Shown: positions 21,207 to 33,756, counted from the stretch's first letter. The stretch is DNA of 64,000 nt from Lineus longissimus (GCF_910592395.1 NC_088325.1:8308109-8372108); one strand, 5' to 3'. Numbers and translations: made by a program. The notes: generated by a model from the letters alone, not told the origin.

Positions 21207-22615
21207 GCCTATACACTATAGGCATAGGCTACCTGGAAATCTTCAGGGAGATGCTGGAAAAAAATTTGTAGACCCCCAGGAGCTAAAGCAGTAAAGGGTT
21301 AAAACATGGCGGATGGTAGTTGCTATTTACAAAGGTAGTCGCGCGGTGGCATGGCTTCCTTTTTTTCAAACATGGCGCAGGCACCTTATGGAGACAGTTC
21401 AGCTTTAAAGTGATACTATGATGTGATTTACAACTTTGCTGAAATACGACCGTTTTTAATTGTTGATCACAAATGTAAAGCTCAAATTTTCCATTTTTGA
21501 TTAGATTTATTATAAAATCGCTGAATGTAAACCACCACGACCGCGAAAATGTTCATGTTGTGACATCATCAACGAAAACGGCATCGAAGCGAGCCGTCCG
21601 GGCGGGATACCATCAATTTCTAGAAAATGTGCATTTCGATTCGAAAACCTTACCGATTTAAATGAGAAAGTGACGGAGTCATTTGTCAAAAACTGCTAAA
21701 ACATAATATCATAATAGGCCTATGGTGAAATTTGACACGAGTTACCCTTTAAAAGCCCAGAATCATGGAAATAGCCAGGTTAAATATGAACAGCACTTTC
21801 TGCGAAATTTCCGGAATGTTGTATATCATATGCTTACCATTTTGTTTATGACGTGGCACTACTGCAGGATCCCCTACAAAAAGTATAACCCTAACCCTAA
21901 CCCTAACCCTTGACATGATGGTTCCACTGAATAAAAATGTTTTGTAAGGGATCCTGCGGTCAAGCCGTTTAGGTCGGAGTGAATTCACTACCTCTTTTTT
22001 GTTCCAATGGTGCAGATAAATGCCTCTTCAAATCAAACTCGTAGACACGATAGCCGACACGATAGACATGGACGAGAACATTTTCAATTACAGCGCGGCT
22101 TGGGCCAAACTCGCACAGTGCCGAAATTTGTAAGCAACGAAATCAGCGCCTCTAGTGTCAAGATTGGCCGGGAATTTGCCGAGGTCGCATGACAGACAAA
22201 AATAGATTCGAATTCGAGAAACTTGCATATTAAACTATCAAACACCTCGTTGCTCGCCGAGTATTTTGCAAACTTGCTCAGGATGTTTTTACTTCTTGTT
22301 AGTTTTAACATAGTGTTTTAGCAACCTCATTCTGAGCGTACAGAAAGATGCTCTACATCTTTCCGGACCGATCTTGACACTCGAGGCGCGGATTTAGTTC
22401 GTCGGCGAGTAGGCCTACAGGAGGGAGGCCAGATCATCAACGATGCGAGTCGATGTATTGCGCATGTGCTCAATTGAAATAATGTCATTGTTTACGATCG
22501 ATTGCACATGCGTTGAAATACCACGTGTCATTGTCGTTTTCTGTATTTAGGCTGCAGTAAACAGTACCACGTGCTATTTCTTGGCAGATGCATTCATTAC
22601 GGAGTGTCTAATCAT
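21207..22615. other. Unassigned non-coding region
   Basis: Apart from the small MITE at 21861-21960, I see short matches only: 22106-22170 is an inverted partner of 23085-23120 plus 23513-23536 (AATCTTGACACTAGAGGCGC and TTTCGGCACTGTGCGAGTTT). The right partner is therefore split by about 390 bp of other sequence. No gene. Confidence 0.4.
21861..21960. mobile_element. 100-bp MITE carrying telomere-type (CCCTAA) repeats
   Basis: The ends are inverted copies: ACTGCAGGATCCCCTACAAA on the left and TTTGTAAGGGATCCTGCGGT on the right. The centre contains CCCTAA three to four times in a row (about 21888-21910). Too short to code. No clear target duplication. Confidence 0.7.
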
Positions 22616-22975
22616 TTTTTAGCTCAGCTGACAAAGTCAGCGAAGCTGGTCACATTACTAAGGGAATGGTGTCCGTCCTTCCTGCCATCCTTCCATATCA
22701 ATTTTGGGCATTTTGTAACCGTAAGACCTAGGCACTTTGTTGACGCTGCTAAATTAGGAGTAGCCCAAGGGGAACTTAGAAACCAAAAATCAGCGCGATC
22801 CGACCTACATTCGGCGAATGAGGTCATCGGGAAGTTTAAACTTCTTTCCTTATATACCTCGGTCCACAGAGGAAATATTGTTTTCAAATCTGGCCGAATA
22901 TTTTTAAATAATTTTTCATTTTGACTTGTAATGGAATTAGTATAATTTTCACCGCCAGTTGGCGCTACAGGCACA
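22616..22975 (+). repeat. TTAGCTCAGCTGACAAAGTC-type dispersed repeat
   Basis: It begins TTTAGCTCAGCTGACAAAGT, a start similar in style to the AGCTCACC repeats elsewhere in the window, followed by a GTCCGTCC-like phrase and then non-coding sequence. Open frames on both strands here are mirror shadows. Confidence 0.45.
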
Positions 22976-23903
22976 TTTGACAGATTTTATGACGATTTAA
23001 AAGCCCGGGTTATGACGTATTGTTGCGCAGTTGTATTCTGCGCATTGAATTGGCCAAGGAACCAGGCTATATTTCAGCATACCCACTCAATCTTGACACT
23101 AGAGGCGCTGATGTCGTTCCTAAACAACGGCTCTAGCACTGCTAAATTGCCACCATCTTGAAAAGCAGTACCGCGCATGTGGAAATGTAAAGAATCTTTA
23201 CAATTGCAAAGAGGCTATCGCATCACCACTACGCCCGAGAACACGATGACTGCACTACGCTGCATTGATAGTTTGCAATAAATTCACGTAAAAACACACC
23301 AGAACATCTCGGGTTTTATTTACAAAGATCGTATTTTGTTATTTATTTATAAAACAAGCCATTTTATGAAAGAAGGTGGCACTTACTAGGCCTCGATAAG
23401 ACTTTGGAGTTTGAAGTGGTGGTGACGCAGTGTTGAATACACCTGAATCTCAGGATGCCGATATCCAAGATGGCGGAATTTAACCAATTCCAGTGTCTGA
23501 AATTGAATTTTAATTTCGGCACTGTGCGAGTTTGCATACCCACTGTCTGACTGTGACCAGTCTAAAGATGGAAGATTGATTTTGCAACAAGTAACCAATT
23601 TTCTGCTAAATAGTAGTCAAGTAGGCGATATTATCACTAGTTCCTTTCAGTGGGTAGTCATAAGGTCTTAAGGGAATACTTTCAGAAATTAGTTCTTGAA
23701 AATTTGGCCACAATTCTGTGAAAACGATATCAAAAGTGAATGCTCGGCATGCTCTGTTCGCGATGTATTTTGAAGTGGAGAATTCCCACAGTATGTGCAG
23801 TGAATCGGCATGATTCTGTTTGCATATTAGTTTTTAGTACTACGATTCTTACATGAGTAAAAAGTAGACGTTTTAAGCAACACAATAATGTTACTCCCAT
23901 AAA
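22976..23903. other. Unassigned non-coding region
   Basis: It contains the split partner of 22106-22170 described above. No gene or element boundary found. Confidence 0.4.
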
Positions 23904-24077
23904 AATTGATTCAAAATTGACGGAGCTACGGCATTCTCTTCGGCAATTGGCAGCGCTGATAAAATACATTGCATGCTAATACATGCCAAATGGCACACTT
24001 TAAAAAGCGCTCATTGGACAACGTAGGGAATCACCAGAAATGACGTCATCGCTGGTCAAAATCTTCTATATAATAAT
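23904..24077 (+). repeat. 174-bp repeat, copy 1
   Basis: Nearly identical to 40225-40398 (ATTGATTCAAAATTGACGGA through ATCTTCTATATAATAATA). Here it abuts the first unit of the U/R array; the other copy lies on the right, beyond the array and a foldback element. The pair brackets about 16 kb. Confidence 0.85.
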
Positions 24078-24080
24078 AAT

Positions 24081-25441
24081 ATGAGGAAGGCTCAGGCCTT
24101 GCCAGGGAGCTCTTCGTTAATAGGGCTGGTGAGCGAGAAGACTCGGTGGGGGGGGGGGGGGGTTATATAGTTAGGATGATGCCATCATGGCAGTTTACCG
24201 AAGAAGCAGTTGGCTAGCACACAATGTCAATGATTGATGGCGAGTAGTTGGTGGGTGGGAGAGGGGGGATATAGTTAGGATGATGCCATCATGGCAGTTG
24301 ACCCAATAGACGCTGTCGCAGTATAGAAAATAAGTGGGGAGAATGTGGGAAACTAAACACAACAGGAGAAGGATAGGTATTTTTGCCCGGAGATAAGCAT
24401 AATGATCCCAAGACCCAAGTGTAATTAAGATTTATATTCTAATTCAAAAAGACCAACGTCGCCTAGACATACAGTCATGCATAGACTGATGTAGCACAAT
24501 GCATGAGACACCCTGTATAACGCAAATTTGAAAAAAATTCACCTCTATGCCTTATAACTTCAAGATTAACACCTGATCACTTGGTCAAACTTGGTCAGAT
24601 GTATTCTACAATACAAGAGACATGCTATTCAGAAATGTATTGGTTTGTGTGAGAGTAACGTACTGCCAAGTCTACAGCCGCTGGAACAGGGGTATGCATG
24701 AAATGACGTCGCGTCATTTTTGGAGGCAGGTAGGCCTGGCCTCCGCACCGGCTTGTGAGACCTGAGGGTAGCGCGTGCGTTTGAGTTAAGTGCGCATGCG
24801 CTTTCTACGGAAAATTAAAATGGCCAGTGTTGTGGACGAGTGGTTTCAGGTTTCACGGTAGGATTTTGACATGGAAACGGGGAAATAGACATTGAGACCA
24901 ATGTACTTTCAAGATTATTGCATTATTAATGGAACCAGACCGTTGACATATTGTCACACCCCATGATATTGACGAAATCGTCGTCGAAACGGGCAGCCCC
25001 GGACCGATCATGTTGGTGCGCTTGAAACTAAGGAAAAGTTAGCAGACGGAAAATCTTTTGCGGAATTTAGCCAGTTCAAAGCACGATTTCGTCGCAGAAA
25101 GAGAAAAATAATCTCTGGCAGCGATGCAGCTTGTTGTTTAGTGCATTTCGATTCGCCCCAGGGTATCGTTACACTTTGATTCGGCCCTGTTTTGACGAAA
25201 TCTTCAACCGAACAGCGGCTTCTCTGCGTAAACATCGTAGCGTCCCGCTGAATTGTTTGGAAAAAGAAAATCTCTCCCCAGGTAAATTGCTGTGCATTAG
25301 CGTATACGATTCGCGTGCAAAAATGTCACCTGGGTGAAGAGGTTTTCTGGTTCCGGTCAACCGGGTCAAGTTTTTTTCGTTGACGGTATACACACACACA
25401 TTCGACCCTTAACCATAAAGCTCGCTTAAGAGCTCCCTAAT
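24081..25441 (+). repeat. U unit, copy 2
   Basis: It starts ATGAGGAAGGCTCAGGCCTT and ends GCTTAAGAGCTCCCTAAT. An inner AGGGAGCTCTT near the start is the inverse of the end, giving a short imperfect inverted repeat. It contains a poly-G run (~24147), a segment at 24451-24585 that is inverted relative to copy 3, a CpG-rich GTGCGCATGCGC phrase and the decayed open frame described at 20460. Units begin right after TAAT and end before TAAT. Confidence 0.8.
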
Positions 25442-25799
25442 ATGTAAAGTCAAGGACTTAGTGAGCCCCCCTTAAGGTCGGGGGAGCTCCCCCGAACCCC
25501 CCTACGAGCATATGTTAAGTGCAAGCTCTAACAACTACAGCTGTTACAATGGGGGGACACCCCCCAAACCCCCCTCCGTCGACATAGGTTTTTACCAGTG
25601 CGTTGGGGAAGCTCCCCCCAACCCCCCCCCCCCCGGTGGACAGTCAACTAGCCCTTCTGTGTCATACTGCTGGAGGGGGGGGGGGTGCGATGGGACCATC
25701 CATATAGTTCCTTCCGACACAGTTTTGTTTTGGTAATGTAATACATTGTGATTGTCCTTATTCACGGGAATCGGGCGTTTCCAGTGATATACGACACTT
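25442..25799 (+). repeat. R unit, copy 1 (5' part only)
   Basis: It starts ATGTAAAGTCAAGGACTTAG, then a run of G/C-tract hairpins (GGGGGAGCTCCCCC), and stops at GATATACGACACTTA where U copy 3 begins. It has homology to 28521, 31723 and 33757. The proline-rich open frames here are products of the G and C tracts, not genes. Confidence 0.75.
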
Positions 25800-25802
25800 A
25801 AT

Positions 25803-27179
25803 ATGAGGAAGGCTCAGGCCTTGATAGGGAGCTCTTCGTTAATAGGGCTGGTGAGCGAGAAGACTCGGGGGGGGGGGGTATATAGTTAGGATGATGCCAT
25901 CATGACAGTTGACCGAAGAAGCAGTTGGCTAGCACACAATGTCAATGATTGATGGCGAGTAGTTGGTGGGTGGGAGAGGGGGGATATAGTTAGGATGATG
26001 CCATCATGGCAGTTGACCAAATAGACGCTGTCGCAGTATAGAAAATAAGTGGGGAGAATGGGAAACTAAACACAACAGGAGAAGGATAGGTATTTTTGCC
26101 CGGAGATAAGCATAATGATCCCAAGACCCAAGTGTAATTAAGATTTATATTCTAATTCAAAAACACCTTAGCCGACCCCCCCCCCCCCCGTCCTGAATAG
26201 TTTGAGGTCTCACTAGCCAGTGGTGATCAGGTGTTAATCTTGAAGTTATAAGGCATAGAGGTGAAATTTTTCAAATTTGCGTTATATATACAGGGTGTCT
26301 CATGCATTGTGCTACATCAGTCTATGCATGACTGTAAGTCTAGACGACGTTGAAACTTGGTCAGATGTATTCTTCAAGGGACAAGCTATTCAGAAATGTA
26401 TAGGTTTGTGTGAGAGTAAGGTACTGTCAAGTCTACAGCCGCTGGAACAGGGGTATGCATGAAATGACGTCGCGTCATTTTTGGAGGCAAGTAGGCCTGG
26501 CCTCCGCACCGGCTAGTGAGACCTGAGGTCAGCGCGTGCGTTTGAGTTAGTGCGCATGCGCTTTCTGAAAATAGAAATGGCTTGTGTTGTGGACGAGTGG
26601 TTTCAGGTTTCAAGGTAGGATTTTGTCATGGAAACGGAGAAATAGACATTGAGACCAATGTACTTTCAAGACTATTGCATTATTAATGGAACCAGACCGT
26701 CGACATATTGTCACACCCCATGATATTGACGAAATCGTCGTCGAAACGGGCAGCCCCGGACCGATCATGTTGGTGCGCTTGAAACTACGGAAAAGTTAGC
26801 AGACGGAAAATCTTTTGCGGAATTTTGCCAGTTCAAAGCACGATTTCTTCGCGGAAAGAGAAAATAATCTCTGGCAGCGATGCAGCTTGTTGTTTAATGC
26901 ATTTCGATTCGCCCCAGGGTATCGTTACACTTTGATTCGGCCCTGTTTTGACGAAATCTTCAACCGAACAGCAACTTCTGTGCGTAAACATCGTAGCGTC
27001 CCGCTGAATTGTTTGGAAAAAGAAAATCTCTCCCCAGGTAAATTGCTGTGCATTAGCGTATACGATTCGCGTGCAAAAATGTCACCTGGGTGTGGAGGTT
27101 TTCTGGTTCCGGGTCAAGTTTTTTTCGTTGATGGTATACACACACTCTCTAACCATAAAGCTCGCTAGAGCTCCCTAAT
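25803..27179 (+). repeat. U unit, copy 3 (reference orientation of the inner segment)
   Basis: Tandem with copy 4. The inner segment 26228-26355 lies in the opposite orientation to copies 2 and 4. This unit keeps the MITE left end (GTCTCACTAGCC) that the others have lost. It contains a 117-codon open frame at 26815-27168, not recognised. Confidence 0.8.
26207..26522. mobile_element. MITE inside U unit (316 bp)
   Basis: It starts GTCTCACTAGCC and ends GGCTAGTGAGAC, an inverted pair. It is flanked by TTGAG and CTGAG, a near-match duplication. U copy 1 (20290-20300) has the uninterrupted sequence. The same insertion, with its left end rearranged, is in copies 2 and 4, so it predates the amplification of those units. 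Confidence 0.7.
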
Positions 27180-28520
27180 ATGAGGAAGGCTCAGGCCTTG
27201 ATAGGGAGCTCTTCGTTAATAGGGCTGGTGAGCGAGAAGACTCGGTGGGGGGGGGGGGGGTTATATAGTTAGGATGATGCCATCATGGTAGTTTACCGAA
27301 GAAGCAGTTGGCTAGCACACAATGTCAATGATTGATGGCGAGTAGTTGGTGGGTGGGAGAGGGGGGATATAGTTAGGATGATGCCATCATGGCAGTTGAC
27401 CCAATAGACGCTGTCGCAGTATAGAAAATAAGTGGGGAGAATGTGGGAAACTAAACACAACAGGGGAAGGATAGGTATTTTTGCCCGGAGATGAGCATAA
27501 TGATCCCAAGACCCAAGTGTAATTAAGATTTATATTCTAATTCAAAAAGACCAACGTCGTCTAGACATACAGTCATGCATAGACTGATGTAGCACAATGC
27601 ATGAGACACCCTGTATAACGCAAATTTGTAAAAATTTCATCTCTATGCCTTATAACTTCAAGATTAACACCTGATCACTTGGTCAAACTTGGTCAGATGT
27701 ATTCTACAATACAAAAGACATGCTATTCAGAAATGTATTGGTTTATGTGAGAGTAACGTACTGTCAAGTCAACATCCGCTGGAACAGGGGTATGCATGAA
27801 ATGACGTCGCGTCATTTTTGGAGGCAGGTAGGCCTGGCCTCCGCACCGGCTTGTGAGACCTGAGGGTAGCGCGTGCGTTTGAGTTAAGTGCGCATGCGCT
27901 TTCTACGGAAAATTAAAATGGCCAGTGTTGTGGACGAGTGGTTTCAGGTTTCACGGTAGGATTTTGACATGGAAACGGGGAAATAGACATTGAGACCAAT
28001 GTACTTTCAAGATTATTGCATTATTAATGGAACCAGACCGTTGACATATTGTCACACCCCATGATATTGACGAAATCGTCGTCGAAACGGGCAGCCCCGG
28101 ACCGATCATGTTGGTGCGCTTGAAACTACGGAAAAGTTAGCAGACGGAAAATCTTTTGCGGAATTTTGCCAGTTCAAAGCACGATTTCTTCGCGGAAATA
28201 GAAAAATAATCTCTGGCAGCGATGCAGCTTGTTGTTTAATGCATTTCGATTCGCCCCAGGGTATCGTTACACTTTGATTCGGCCCTGTTTTGACGAAATC
28301 TTCAACCGAACAGCGGCATCTCTGCGTAAACATCGTAGCGTCCCGCTGAATTGTTTGGAAAAGAAAATCTCTCCCCAGGTAAATTGCTGTGCATTAGCGT
28401 ATACGATTCGCGTGCAAAAATGTCACCTGGGCGCAGAGGTTTTCTGGTTCCGGGTCAAGTTTTTTTCGTTGATGGTATACACACACTCTCTAACCATAAA
28501 GCTCGCTAGAGCTCCCTAAT
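27180..28520 (+). repeat. U unit, copy 4
   Basis: Directly follows copy 3 without spacer and closely resembles copy 2, including the orientation of the inner segment. It is followed by R copy 2. It contains the usual poly-G run and decayed open frame. Confidence 0.8.
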
Positions 28521-30137
28521 ATGTAAAGTCAAGGACTTAGTGAGCCCCCCTTAAGGTCGGGGGAGCTCCCCCGAACCCCCCTACGAGCATATGTTAAGTG
28601 CAAGCTCTAACAACTACAGCTGTTACAATGGGGGGACACCCCCCAAACCCCCCTCCGTCGACATAGGTTTTTACCAGTGCGTTGGGGGAAGCTCCCCCAA
28701 ACCCCCCCCCCCCGGTGGACAGTCAACTAGCCCTTCTGTGTCATACTGCTGGGGGGGGGGGGGGGGTGCGATGGGACCATTCATATAGTTCCTTCCGACA
28801 CATTTTTGTTTTGGTAGTGTAATACATTGTGATTGTCCTTATTCACGGGAATCGGGCGTTTCCAGTGATATACGACACTTAAATGGATTGTCCTCATGCA
28901 TTCACTTTGGAAACGCATTTTAAAATAGATGTCACGTCCTGTTAATGGGGCACGTCATCATCGCGTACATTTGGGAAAAACTCCCTAACGAGACCGGAGC
29001 AGACGGCTGGAAGTAGTTTATTTATTGGCCGCTAGGGTACAGAATGTACGTCGCTCACCCGAAATTTTCACGCAACTATAGCTAAATAGAGCTAGTTCTA
29101 GTTTGTGATTCATTTTGATACTTCAAATTTGGGCAGTAGACCAATATAACTTAGTCGTCAGTGTGGTTTTAAGCTGGAAAAACGTATTTATTTTTCTTAA
29201 AGTGCCTTTTTTGGACGGGTGTGTGCGATTGTTTTGTTTTTATGTCACGTGACCTCGACCATGTCGCCCTTCTGTGTCATACTGCTGGAGGGGGGGGGGG
29301 GTGCGATGGGACCATTCATATAGTTCCTTCCGACACATTTTTGTTTTGGTAGTGTAATACATTGTGATTGTCCTTATTCACGGGAATCGGGCGTTTCCAG
29401 TGATATACGACACTTAAATGGATTGTCCTCATGCATTCACTTTGGAAACGCATTTTAAAATAGATGTCACGTCCTGTTAATGGGGCACGTCATCATCGCG
29501 TACATTTGGGAAAAACTCCCTAACGAGACCGGAGCAGACGGCTGGAAGTAGTTTATTTATTGGCCGCTAGGGTACAGAATGTACGTCGCTCACCCGAAAT
29601 TTTCACGCAACTATAGCTAAATAGAGCTAGTTCTAGTTTGTGATTCATTTTGATACTTCAAATTTGGGCAGTAGACCAATATAACTTAGTCGTCAGTGTG
29701 GTTTTAAGCTGGAAAAACGTATTTATTTTTCTTAAAGTGCCTTTTTTGGACGGGTGTGTGCGATTGTTTTGTTTTTATGTCACGTGACCTCGACCATGTC
29801 GACACAAAATTGAAATAAACCACCCTTTTCTGTCATTATTTAGGACGGATATTTCTCTAATAAAAATATTAATATAATTGGCCAATTTCTTAGGCATATG
29901 ATGTAGCGAATTCCCATGAAGATTTAAATTTAATTTAACTTAATTTCAACCAATGGGATAGCAACCACCACCGGAAGATCGCGGAGAAATCGGTAAACTC
30001 AACGGAGTTAATTCAGAAAAATACCAAAAAAAATTGTTTGTAGGATATACAAATAGTTACTCTCTTTATTTCTAATCATTCACTATATACTCCCGCACAC
30101 ACGTGTATCTTAAGAGCCCCTCCTAAGAGGGGGGCTT
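28521..30137 (+). repeat. R unit, copy 2, with a 536-bp internal tandem duplication
   Basis: This is the most complete R unit. It runs from ATGTAAAGTCAAGGACTTAG to a terminal hairpin (GAGCCCCTCCTAAGAGGGG) at about 30115-30134. Bases 28731-29266 are repeated head to tail at 29267-29805. It contains a TATTAATATAATTGGCC AT-rich block and the CACGTGAC motif near 29255 and 29790. No gene. Confidence 0.8.
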
Positions 30138-31722
30138 ATTAAATGGATTGTCCTCATGCATTCACTTTGGAAACGCATTTTAAAATAGATGTTACGTCCT
30201 GTTAATGGGGCACGCAAGGAGGATACCGCGGTGACGTCACATCACGTGATCCCGACCCATATTAGTGATCGCTATGGCCAATCAGATTAAGTCTACTGAC
30301 AGCACCAGCACTGAACACATCTCCACGTCTCACTGTCTGGTGCGCTCCTGTACACAAAAACACCAATAGACATGAAATATTGCAATACCTAGTATGGATT
30401 CTTCCTGTGTAAAATAAAATTTACAGAGCAGATTAACTTCCACGAATAAAAAAGACGTTTGGCGTGGCCAAAGTGCGGAAATAATGTCTCCGCTAAAATA
30501 CACTACGAAATACACTAGGCAATACACTACGCAATATACAGTAGAGATGCAGTTGAGTTTGTTATTGTTTTGACTTAGAAGCCCGCCCATATCATAATAT
30601 ATTCATGTATTCATGAAGTATGAACTCATTTCTGTCCCATACAACTCTAAGAACAGTCAATTTCTCCTTAAATCATCACCGAAACCGCGATATCCGCAGG
30701 AAGATTTCGCTCTAGTGTCCGAAAATGCATGATCTTACAGGGGCGCTAACTCGACAAATAGAGGGGATCTATGGGGATCTATGCGAGTTTTAGGTATTAC
30801 AGGTCTCGAACTTGTAAAATCTGTAAACATGCCTCCAAATCCCATTATGATAATGAAGAGATTGCCCCATATCTGGGAGACTGTTTTGAAACCATCGCTA
30901 ATTTCGGAAGATCGGTGCCGGCTATTTGGTTTAAAAAACCCTATTTTTCCCCATCAAAACAGCACTTTTCATTATTCAAATGATAGCTTATTGTCTGAAG
31001 ACTTATTTCATAGCAGAAAAGTACTAATAACTCTGACTTGATGCGAAAAATCTAACTTTTTTGATGACTTGATTTTCCCTTGGCCGTGGATCGAGTTTGT
31101 TTACAATATGCAGCGCCATCTAGGAAAAGCCGTGACGTCACCGCGGTATCCTCCTTGTGGGGCACGTCATCATCGCGTACATTTGGGAAAAACTCCATAA
31201 CGAGACCGGAGCAGACGGCTGAAAGTAGTTTATTTATTGGCCGCTAGGGTTCAGAATGTCGCTCACCCGAATTTTTCACGCAACTTTTGCTAAATAGAGC
31301 TAGTTCTAGTTTGTAATTCATTTTGATACTTCAGATTTGGGTAGTAGACTAAAATAACTTAGTCGTCAGTGTGGTTTTAAGCAGGAAAAACGTATTTGTT
31401 TTTCTTAAAGTGCCTTTTTTGGACGGGTGTGTGCGATTGTTTTGTTTATGTCACGTGACCTCGACCATGTCGACACAAAATTGAAATAAACCACCCTTTT
31501 CTGTCATTATTTAGGACGGATATTTCTCTAATAAAAATATTAATATAATTGGCCAATTTCTTAGGCATATGATGTAGCGAATTCCCATGAAGATTTAAAT
31601 TAGATGTTCTCGTAACCTGTTACAACTGGTCTGATTTATAATTCAGCGCTACAACTGGTCTGATTTATTTATTCAGCGCCATTTTTAAAAACCAAAAAAA
31701 TTGTTTGTTGGATATAATAATA
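30138..31722 (+). repeat. R unit, copy 3, interrupted by MuDR-like MITE copy 2
   Basis: It starts mid-unit (AAATGGATTGTCCTCATGC), is split at 30214 by the 943-bp MITE, resumes at 31158, and ends with a variant tail that carries two copies of CTACAACTGGTCTGATTTAT not found in copy 2. The same tail variant occurs at 38060-38160. Confidence 0.8.
30215..31157. mobile_element. MuDR-like MITE, copy 2 (943 bp, 9-bp target duplication)
   Basis: Same family as 3888-4832 and closely similar along its length. The ends are CAAGGAGGATACCGCGGTGA and its inverse. The flanking duplication is TGGGGCACG at 30206-30214 and 31158-31166; the R copies without the insertion show that target once (for example TTAATGGGGCACGTCATC near 28945). 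No coding capacity; open frames at 30771-31041 also occur in copy 1 and are short. Confidence 0.92.
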
Positions 31723-32936
31723 TGTAAAGTCAAGGACTTAGTGAGCCCCCCCCCTTTAGGTCGGGGGAGCTCCCCCGAACCCCACTACGAGCATATGTTA
31801 AGTGCAAGCTCTAACAACTCCAGCTGTTACAATGGGGGGACACCCCCCAAACCCCCCTCCGTCGACAGGTTTTTACCAGTGCATTGGGGGGAAGCTCCCC
31901 CCAAACCCCCCCCCCCCCCCCCCGGTGGACAGTCAACTAGCCCTTCTGTGTCATACTGCTGGAGGGGGGGGGGCGATGGGACCATCCATATAGTTCCTTC
32001 CGACACATTTTTGTTTTGGTAATGTAATACATTGTGATTGTCCTTATTCACGGGAATCGGGCGTTTCCAGTGATATACGACACTTATTAAATGGATTGTC
32101 CTCATGCATTCACTTTGGAAACGCATTTTAAAATAGATGTTACGTCCTGTTAATTGGGCACGTCATCATCGCGTACATTTGGGAAAAACTCCCTAACGAG
32201 ACCGGAGCAGACGGCTGAAAGTAGTTTACTTATTGGCCGCTAGGGTTCAGAATGTCGCTCACCCGAATTTTTCACGCAACTTTTGCTAAATAGAGCTAGT
32301 TCTAGTTTGTAATTCATTTTGATACTTCAGATTTGGGTAGTAGACTAAAATAACGGCTAAACTTTAGAATTACCGATCGGATGTTCCTCCGCACTATATA
32401 AGTTGTGAATCGGTTTAAAGGGTTAGGGTTAGGGTTAGGCTACTTGTTCATTATTCGGTATTCATTCGCCCCTTAGACCTATACTTCCGATCGGGAATTC
32501 TAAAGTCGTTCCAAAATAACTAAGTCGTCAGTGTGGTTTTAAGCAGGAACAACGTATTTGTTTTTCTTAAAGTGCCTTTTTTGGACGGGTGTGTGCGATT
32601 GTTTTGTTTTATGACGTCACGTGACCTCGACCATGTCGACACAAAATTGAAATAAACCACCCTTTTCTGTCATTATTTAGGACGGATATTTCTCTAATAA
32701 AAATATTAATATAATTGGCCAATTTCTTAGGCATATGATGTAGCGAATTCCCATGAAGATTTAAATTAATTTCAACCAATGGGATAGCAACCACCACCGG
32801 AAGATCGCGGAGAAATCGGTAAACTCAACGGAGTTAATTCAGAAAAATACCAAAAAAAATTGTTTGTAGGATATACAAATAGTTACTCTCTTTATTTCTC
32901 ATCATTCATTTACATTATGTACTCCCGCACACACGT
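31723..32936 (+). repeat. R unit, copy 4
   Basis: It starts ATGTAAAGTCAAGG, carries the G/C tracts, the 158-bp MITE at 32355-32512 and the full AT-rich 3' half. It ends at CGCACACACGTG, where copy 5 joins in the middle of its 5' part (CGATGGGACCATCC). Confidence 0.8.
32355..32512. mobile_element. 158-bp MITE with telomere-type repeats and 8-bp target duplication
   Basis: It inserted into R copy 4: flanking duplication AAAATAAC at 32347-32354 and 32513-32520, with the empty site in copy 5 near 33300. The ends are imperfect inverted repeats sharing ACTTTAGAATT and CCGATCGG. The centre has GGGTTA three times in a row (32419-32438). An 8-bp duplication fits hAT- or P-type elements. No coding capacity. 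Confidence 0.85.
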
Positions 32937-33756
32937 GCGATGGGACCATCCATATAGGTCCTTCCGACACATTTTTGTTTTGGTAATGTAATACATTGTG
33001 ATTGTCCTTATTCACGGGAATCGGGCGTTTCCAGTGATATACGACACTTAAATGGATTGTCCTCATGCATTCACTTTGGAAACGCATTTTAAAATAGATG
33101 TTAATGGGGCACGTCATCATCGCGCACATTTGGGAAAAACTCCCTAACGACACCGGAGCAGACGGCTGAAAGTAGTTTACTTATTGGCCGCTAGGGTTCA
33201 GAATGTCGCTCACCCGAATTTTTCACGCAACTTTTGCTAAATAGAGCTAGTTCTAGTTTGTAATTCATTTTGATACTTCAGATTTGGGTAGTAGACTAAA
33301 ATAACTTAGTCGTCAGTGTGGTTTTAAGCAGGAAAAACGTATTTGTTTTTCTTAAAGTGCCTTTTTTGGACGGGTGTGTGCGATTGTTTTGTTTTATGAC
33401 GTCACGTGACCTCGACCATGTCGACACGAAATTGAAATAAACCACCCTTTTCTGTCATTATTTAGGACGGATATTTCTCTAATAAAAATATTAATATAAT
33501 TGGCCAATTTCTTAGGCATATGATGTAGCGAATTCCCATGAAGATTTAAATTAATTTCAACCAATGGGATAGCAACCACCACCGGAAGATCGCGGAGAAA
33601 TCGGTAAACTCAACGGAGTTAATTCAGAAAAATACCAAAAAAAATTGTTTGTAGGATATACAAATAGTTACTCTCTTTATTTCTCATCATTCATTTACAT
33701 TATGTACTCCCGCACACACGTGTATCTTAAGAGCCCCTCCTAAGAGGGGGGGCTTA
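32937..33756 (+). repeat. R unit, copy 5
   Basis: 5'-truncated unit starting CGATGGGACCATCCATATAG and ending with the hairpin CCCCTCCTAAGAGGGGGGGC. It lacks ACGTCCTGT (deleted near 33100) present in other copies. Confidence 0.8.
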
